A DNA stretch of 64,000 bases from Halomonas sp. QHL1 (lineage in GTDB: Bacteria; Pseudomonadota; Gammaproteobacteria; Pseudomonadales; Halomonadaceae), in contig NZ_MINL01000001.1 of assembly GCF_001882345.1 (NCBI RefSeq), forward strand, positions 2,711,357 to 2,775,356, in the 5' to 3' direction. The notes under the pieces were generated by a model. It made no database searches. It worked only from the letters and a program-made list of their open reading frames with translations, and was not told the origin of the DNA. Positions 63,820-64,000 of this stretch are shown piece by piece (the first letter of the stretch is position 1; each line of letters begins with the position of its first letter). The position numbers were made by a program, and so were the translations under genes.

Positions 63820-64000
63820 TCAGGCGCTAGGGGGTTCCACTGAAAGCAAACGCTCACGCAGCTGACGGTTACGCGGCACCAAGCCGGTTTGCAGACCTAG
63901 CGGGCGGAATACTTGGTTGAGTAGGGATAGTGTAGGGCTTGCTTTATCGGCCTCTAGATCAGACAAGGAGCGACGGCTGATACCCACCAGCTCGGCATAT
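63820..64000 (-). CDS. XRE/HipB-like helix-turn-helix protein, C-terminal part (cut by window edge)
   Basis: About 59 residues are visible before the stop at 63820: YAELVGISRRSLSDLEADKA, PTLSLLNQVFRPLGLQTGLV, then RNRQLRERLLSVEPPSA. The first part is the second half of a Cro/C1-type helix-turn-helix, and the LGLQTGLVPR pattern is common in HipB-like proteins. A partner toxin would lie either beyond the right edge or nowhere nearby; nothing in the window supports a HipA. Confidence 0.7.
   Translation of the reverse strand, partial: YAELVGISRRSLSDLEADKASPTLSLLNQVFRPLGLQTGLVPRNRQLRERLLSVEPPSA

Noticed and set aside
63820-64000. HipAB toxin-antitoxin module at the right edge
   Set aside because: Only a partial helix-turn-helix protein is visible; no HipA sequence lies in the window, so a module cannot be claimed.

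Overview
The window is chromosomal DNA of a gammaproteobacterium, most likely a Halomonas/Vreelandella-type member of the Halomonadaceae. The right half (pst-phoU, phoBR, ubiAC, rubredoxin reductase, HU, recG-oxyR, ridA-spoT-rpoZ-gmk) follows the core order I remember from Pseudomonas. The left half is packed with TRAP transporters and aromatic-acid catabolism, as is common in halophilic marine relatives. I see no IS element, prophage, CRISPR array, tRNA or rRNA. The genus is an inference from gene content and protein resemblance, not from a database search.

Bases 1-27,600 form an aromatic-catabolism island that converges on beta-ketoadipate. From the left it holds a catBCA operon (catA cut by the window edge), a salicylate hydroxylase with a divergent NahR-like LysR gene, a BKACE (DUF849) gene with a small NTF2-like gene, pobA/pobR for 4-hydroxybenzoate, and a TRAP transporter. 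These are followed by pcaIJF-pcaL-pcaHG, pcaB, and a TetR-controlled TRAP/quiC/shikimate-quinate dehydrogenase operon. An AEC-family carrier, an IclR regulator (PcaR/PcaU type) and a type II dehydroquinase complete it. Salicylate drains to catechol. 4-Hydroxybenzoate and quinate/shikimate drain to protocatechuate. Both branches meet at PcaL, PcaIJ and PcaF.

A 15-bp inverted repeat (GTTCG-N5-CGAAC and near matches) recurs in front of pcaI, pcaB, the BKACE gene, the first TRAP operon, the AEC carrier and the IclR gene. I read it as the operator of that IclR protein. Its presence before the BKACE gene suggests a second, acetyl-CoA-dependent route for beta-ketoadipate cleavage. This is the most interesting metabolic hypothesis here.

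Bases 27,600-37,800 are mixed: a 2-oxoadipate dioxygenase (HglS type), a DUF72 protein, an NSS sodium symporter flanked by short tandem duplications, HexR, a nested multi-hairpin intergenic element, UvrD, a PsiE-like protein, a lone Tat-exported TRAP binding protein and a YciA-like thioesterase.

Bases 37,800-47,500 are phosphate control: pstS, then pstC-A-B-phoU behind a Pho box, then cysZ and a PCu(A)C copper chaperone, and phoB-phoR with its own Pho box. Between the copper chaperone and phoR lies about 1 kb without protein genes. It carries two tandem minus-strand small RNA genes with GGA-in-loop hairpins and intrinsic terminators, which I interpret as CsrA/RsmA-titrating (RsmX/Y/Z-like) RNAs. 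The two copies show compensatory base changes.

Bases 47,500-64,000 are housekeeping: ubiA, ubiC, rubredoxin reductase (no rubredoxin gene beside it), HU, a small conserved protein, a YccS-like membrane protein, recG, oxyR, an SDR protein, ridA, spoT, rpoZ and gmk. An extensin-like protein, a glycine-zipper lipoprotein, an MFS exporter and a partial XRE regulator end the window.
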